A stretch of DNA of 47,005 bases, from positions 1-47,005 of the forward strand of contig JAEWST010000083.1 of the NCBI GenBank assembly GCA_023398105.1, given 5' to 3'. Below, piece after piece: positions 44,914 to 47,005 of this stretch (position 1 is the first letter of the stretch; each line of letters starts with the position of its first letter). Both the position numbers and the translations under genes were made by a program. The stretch is from Bacillota bacterium. GTDB taxonomy: Bacteria > Bacillota > Clostridia > Acetivibrionales > DSM-1351. Below the pieces are notes generated by a model. It worked only from the letters and a program-made list of their open reading frames with translations. It ran no database searches and had not been told where the DNA came from.

Positions 44914-46626
44914 CTATTTAACAAAATCATAATCTTTTGCAACTTCTAAACGATTTCTACCATTATCCTTTGCCTTATATAATGCATTGTCAGCGTCTTT
45001 AATAATTTCATTAATGCTTTTTGATGTCTCAGGAAAACTAGCTATACCAAAACTTGCTGTAACAGATGCAGATACTAAACTATCTGTTATAACAGTATTA
45101 GCAATTTTATGTCTTAAGTACTCAACCTTTTCAAATGCCTTTTTTATTGAGGTACGAGGTAAAATAATTACAAACTCCTCTCCTCCAAATCTAGCCATAG
45201 TATCTGTAGCCCTCAAGCTGTTCTTAATGGTTTGTGCTACACTTTTTAATACAACATCGCCAAATAAATGTCCATATGTATCATTAAATTTTTTGAAATG
45301 ATCTATATCTAATATAACTAAGGTTAATTCATATCCTGATTCCTTAGCCATTTTAAATTCATTTTCAAATTTCTGATGAAAATACACTCTATTAAATACA
45401 CCTGTAAGCCCATCAATAGTAGCTAAAACCTGCATACTTGCGTACAATTCAGCATTTTCTATAGCCATACTAACTGACTTACAAATTGTTGTAACAAGGC
45501 GCAAATTTTCATTGTTGAATGTATTTTTGTTCTTATGTTCAATTAAAAGCAATCCAAATTTTCTCGATTTTGAACTTAAAGGTATACATATAAAAGAACC
45601 TATTACTCTGCTCTGAACAAACTCAAAACTTTCTGGTATTACATCATTTTCAAGTATAGGTTTTTCACTTTCTAATATATCCAATAGAAACTTACAATTA
45701 ATATTGTCACTTAGTACAGCTAAATCTTCTTTATCCTTAACATTTGTAAAGTGTACCTTTAGCTTATTTTTTTTGTAGTCAAAAAGTACAATTGTAGAAT
45801 AATTTACACCCATAACACCAATAATTACATCATTAACAAACTTAAGCAACTCATTTATATCAAAAATAGAGCCTATAGCCTCACTTATCTGCTGGAGAGT
45901 ATAGAACTCAGCTATGTTTTTGGTAAGGCGCAAATTAGTATCTTCAAGCTTATAATTTGTATCTTCAAGCTTGTGGTTAGATTCTTTTAGCTTGTTATAT
46001 TGAATTTTTATTTCATTTTGAGCAACTTCAAGCTGTTCGTATTTTTCTCCAAGTTCAATTACTAATCTTTGATTTTCTTTTTCGTTTTTATAGTTATGAT
46101 TGCTAAAAGCTGATGTGATAATTATTATTGAAATCCATATTATATATACCCACACTAAGTCCATACAAAAGTCAAACAAACCTGAAGGACTTATAATGAT
46201 ATCATCCAATAAAAAATAAAACACAAATCCTTTTACTATTCTTATTACAGCATTAATACCCAATAACATAAAGCTTGACTTCCTACCCCTAGAAAGGCTT
46301 GAAAACATCATTGGAACAATCATAATATAGTACTCTATATGCTGGTAGTTACCACTTATAAATATTGAAATTAATGTAACTTCAGTAATTCTAAAGACAT
46401 CAAATACTTTCTCAGTATAAAGCAACTTACTATTAGCATATTTAAGCCTCACTATGTTAAAAATACTTAATAAAATAATTAATACAATTATCATTATGTC
46501 TGACTTTGATATGTTATTTATATTATTTTTGGGGTCAATATTTATCGCCACAGAAATAGATAAAAAAGCCAATATTCCCCAGCAACATCTACCCAATACC
46601 TTTTCGAATTCTTGAATTTTATTCAT
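44914..46626 (-). CDS. Membrane-bound GAF-GGDEF diguanylate cyclase
   Basis: The 570-residue protein makes cyclic di-GMP from two GTP. The N-terminus has about six membrane helices (to about residue 175), followed by a coiled coil with a near-exact heptad duplication (KLEDTNY KLEDTNL), a GAF domain (about 235-380) and a GGDEF domain (about 400-565). The active site is GGEEF (481-485), preceded at the canonical 5-residue distance by an RxxD inhibitory site (RATD), so product inhibition is expected. There is no EAL or HD-GYP domain. The ATG at 46626 is chosen because GGAGG lies 4 nt upstream; the longer frame to 46683 has no SD. The start lies 38 nt past the stop of the upstream FtsA-like gene. 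Confidence 0.92.
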   Translation of the reverse strand: MNKIQEFEKVLGRCCWGILAFLSISVAINIDPKNNINNISKSDIMIIVLIILLSIFNIVRLKYANSKLLYTEKVFDVFRITEVTLISIFISGNYQHIEYYIMIVPMMFSSLSRGRKSSFMLLGINAVIRIVKGFVFYFLLDDIIISPSGLFDFCMDLVWVYIIWISIIIITSAFSNHNYKNEKENQRLVIELGEKYEQLEVAQNEIKIQYNKLKESNHKLEDTNYKLEDTNLRLTKNIAEFYTLQQISEAIGSIFDINELLKFVNDVIIGVMGVNYSTIVLFDYKKNKLKVHFTNVKDKEDLAVLSDNINCKFLLDILESEKPILENDVIPESFEFVQSRVIGSFICIPLSSKSRKFGLLLIEHKNKNTFNNENLRLVTTICKSVSMAIENAELYASMQVLATIDGLTGVFNRVYFHQKFENEFKMAKESGYELTLVILDIDHFKKFNDTYGHLFGDVVLKSVAQTIKNSLRATDTMARFGGEEFVIILPRTSIKKAFEKVEYLRHKIANTVITDSLVSASVTASFGIASFPETSKSINEIIKDADNALYKAKDNGRNRLEVAKDYDFVK

Positions 46627-46664
46627 ACAACCTCCAAACACTACATGCTTACTAGCAAACATAC

Positions 46665-47005
46665 TTATTTTTTGGACTCCCAAAAAATTTCAATGTCATC
46701 TCCACGTTGTATTTTATCAGTAAAATTAGCAACATTTCCATTGAGTTTCAACACGATATTTCCCTTTGGATTAGATAAGTCAAAATTGATATAACTAAAA
46801 ATATCTACAAAAATATAAGACTTATATTCTTTAAGTATAACTCGCTCTCCATTAACAGTTACAAAAAATTCTCTATTTTCGTTATTAGAATTATCAGTTA
46901 CTTTTATTTCACCAACACTATCAGCATAACTCATACCATTCTGAGCCGAAAACACCTCATTAGTAAGGAGATGTTTTTGTGTAATTGTATTATTATCTGT
47001 ATCAG
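46665..47005 (-). CDS. C-terminal part of a probable clostridial FtsA-like cell-division protein (runs off the window)
   Basis: An open frame enters from the window edge and ends at 46665, giving about 113 C-terminal residues. The end (FFVTVNGERVILKEYKSYIF, VDIFSYINFDLSNPKGNIVL, KLNGNVANFTDKIQRGDDIE, IFWE) looks like the ubiquitin-like C-terminal domain I associate with large clostridial FtsA-type ATPases. The ATPase domain itself is outside the window, so the name is provisional. It is upstream of, and in the same direction as, the GGDEF gene, with a 38-nt gap that suggests co-transcription. Confidence 0.5.
   Translation of the reverse strand, partial: DTDNNTITQKHLLTNEVFSAQNGMSYADSVGEIKVTDNSNNENREFFVTVNGERVILKEYKSYIFVDIFSYINFDLSNPKGNIVLKLNGNVANFTDKIQRGDDIEIFWESKK

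Noticed and set aside
1..47005. CRISPR array or cas genes
   Set aside because: No regularly spaced direct repeats and no Cas-like protein. The dispersed repeats are isolated, irregularly placed and of both orientations.

Overview
The window looks like the chromosome of a mesophilic, cellulosome-forming, endospore-forming Clostridia member (Ruminiclostridium/Acetivibrio type). The DNA is strongly AT-rich and start sites have AGGAGG-type ribosome binding sites. Dockerin modules occur on plant-cell-wall enzymes, an SLH-anchored multidomain xylanase is present, and the sporulation genes spoVM and ylbJ sit beside rpmB, recG, rsmD and coaD. No species is claimed.

Region 1 (1-3.1 kb) is a scar of mobile and polymorphic-toxin DNA. 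It holds an IS200 tnpA broken by a stop codon, the C-terminal tip of an RHS protein with a DUF4474-like end, a DUF5104-type lipoprotein 13 nt behind it (possible immunity partner), and an IS110 C-terminal remnant. Region 2 (3.0-17.5 kb) is extracellular polysaccharide degradation: a 1673-residue CBM22x3-GH10-CBM9x2-SLHx3 xylanase with its terminator, a 2.5-kb gene-free stretch holding two copies of a small repeat, a dockerin-CotH protein, and a two-gene pectin operon (PL11-dockerin-CBM35-CE12, then CE12-dockerin).

Region 3 (17.5-31 kb) starts with an orphan TPR/HEPN-like protein, tRNA-Pro(GGG) and a LamG-Fn3-Big2 exoprotein. Three tandem paralogues follow with the plan lamin-tail domain, chitobiase-like domain, CotH kinase and InlB-like repeat. 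Two of them carry an N-terminal dockerin and one lacks exactly that module. With the gene at 10.8 kb the window holds four secreted CotH-kinase proteins, three of them cellulosomal by sequence.

Region 4 (31-47 kb) is mostly housekeeping: small hypothetical proteins, a cysteine desulfurase-like enzyme, branched-chain aminotransferase, ylbJ, a coiled-coil protein, coaD, rsmD, recG, a Cache-domain chemoreceptor, rpmB, spoVM (only 23 codons), a membrane-anchored hypothetical protein, a GAF-GGDEF cyclase, and the tail of a probable FtsA-like protein running off the end.

A dispersed MITE-like repeat runs through the window (about 155 bp, or 229 bp with an insert; ends TATAAYG...CGTTATA). There are six recognisable copies plus two isolated internal-module fragments. 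Its internal hairpins differ between copies by compensatory base-pair changes. Two copies lie between a gene's stop codon and its terminator, and one module fragment supplies the spurious N-terminal extension of ylbJ.
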